NCBI GenBank assembly: GCA_019100305.1
Contig: JAHRHW010000331.1
Location: 1 to 5,148, forward strand
Reading direction: 5' to 3'
Origin: Candidatus Thiodiazotropha taylori
Lineage (GTDB): Bacteria; Pseudomonadota; Gammaproteobacteria; Chromatiales; Chromatiaceae
DNA: 5,148 nucleotides
Under the pieces are notes generated by a model, which was not told the DNA's origin, ran no database searches, and saw only the letters and a list, made by a program, of their open reading frames with translations. Made by a program: the position numbers and the translations under genes. Positions 5,018 through 5,148 of this stretch are shown in pieces. The stretch's first letter is position 1. Each line of letters opens with the position of its first letter.

Positions 5018-5148
5018 ATGAAAAAAGTTTCGACAGAGGGTATCCCTCGCTGGGTAAGTCACGCTACAGGGCGAATTGCACGCTTGTGGGGGCGCATGGC
5101 GGCGTTGCAACTCCTTGCAATAGCGGGCTATTGCGCGTCGTTGCGTCT
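5018..5148 (+). other. Open frame running off the window edge, probably repeat-derived
   Basis: From the ATG at 5018 a frame stays open for 43 codons to the window end (starting MKKVSTEGIPRW, later RIARLWGRMAALQLLAIA). No good ribosome-binding site precedes it, and it does not resemble LptG. The same DNA has a second long open frame on the minus strand (window end to a TAA complementing 5010-5012), as often seen in GC-rich repeats. The stretch contains a GAGGG/CCCTC dyad (5036-5040 with 5044-5048) and the 8-bp palindrome at 5117-5134. My impression is of a dispersed repeat or the edge of a mobile element rather than a gene, but this rests on memory and composition only. Confidence 0.25.
5117..5134. 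repeat. 8-bp palindrome GCAATAGC / GCTATTGC with 2-base centre
   Basis: GCAATAGC (5117-5124) and GCTATTGC (5127-5134) are perfect reverse complements around GG. The palindromic hexamer TTGCAA occurs twice just before it (5105-5110 and 5115-5120, the second sharing bases with the left arm), and GTTGCG follows at 5140-5145. Such near-continuous palindromes are common in dispersed intergenic repeats and at element ends. No T-run follows, so it is a poor terminator candidate. Confidence 0.55.

Noticed and set aside
1..5148. CRISPR arrays, tRNA or rRNA genes, toxin-antitoxin or defence genes, complete insertion sequences
   Set aside because: None was seen on either strand. There is no regularly spaced long repeat, no cloverleaf-like segment and no transposase or nuclease motif.

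Overview
The window looks like chromosomal DNA from a gammaproteobacterium. The main evidence is the arrangement pepA-holC divergent from lptF, which is conserved in that class, plus gammaproteobacterial-type PepA, HolC and LptF sequences. GC content is uneven. By hand count, about 60% of sampled lptF positions are G or C, against about 44% of sampled positions in the EAL gene at the left edge. I cannot name the genus; a marine or sulfur-oxidising lineage is only an impression.

Layout, left to right. (1) 1-530, plus strand: the C-terminal part of an EAL-domain cyclic-di-GMP phosphodiesterase, cut by the window edge. (2) 531-737: a convergent intergenic stretch with no recognisable gene or intrinsic terminator. 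(3) 738-3525, minus strand, transcribed right to left: a compact cluster of pepA (leucyl aminopeptidase), holC (DNA polymerase III chi), an uncharacterised very acidic 125-residue protein directly abutting holC, and a VOC-superfamily metalloprotein. (4) 3526-3858: a 333-bp divergent intergenic region with two perfect inverted repeats, a three-copy ATTTGCG repeat and a plausible pepA promoter. (5) 3859-4965, plus strand: lptF, a permease subunit of the LPS exporter, starting at TTG. (6) 4962-5148: the place where lptG is expected, but the overlapping ATG opens a frame of only 16 codons, and the rest is palindrome-containing DNA that does not read as LptG.

Functionally these are mostly housekeeping genes: peptide turnover (PepA), clamp-loader/SSB contact at the replication fork (HolC), LPS transport (LptF) and second-messenger turnover (EAL). 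No defence system, CRISPR array, complete mobile element or RNA gene is visible. The parts most worth a second look are the interrupted lptF-lptG junction, the dyad-rich pepA/lptF intergenic region, and the orphan acidic protein coupled to holC.
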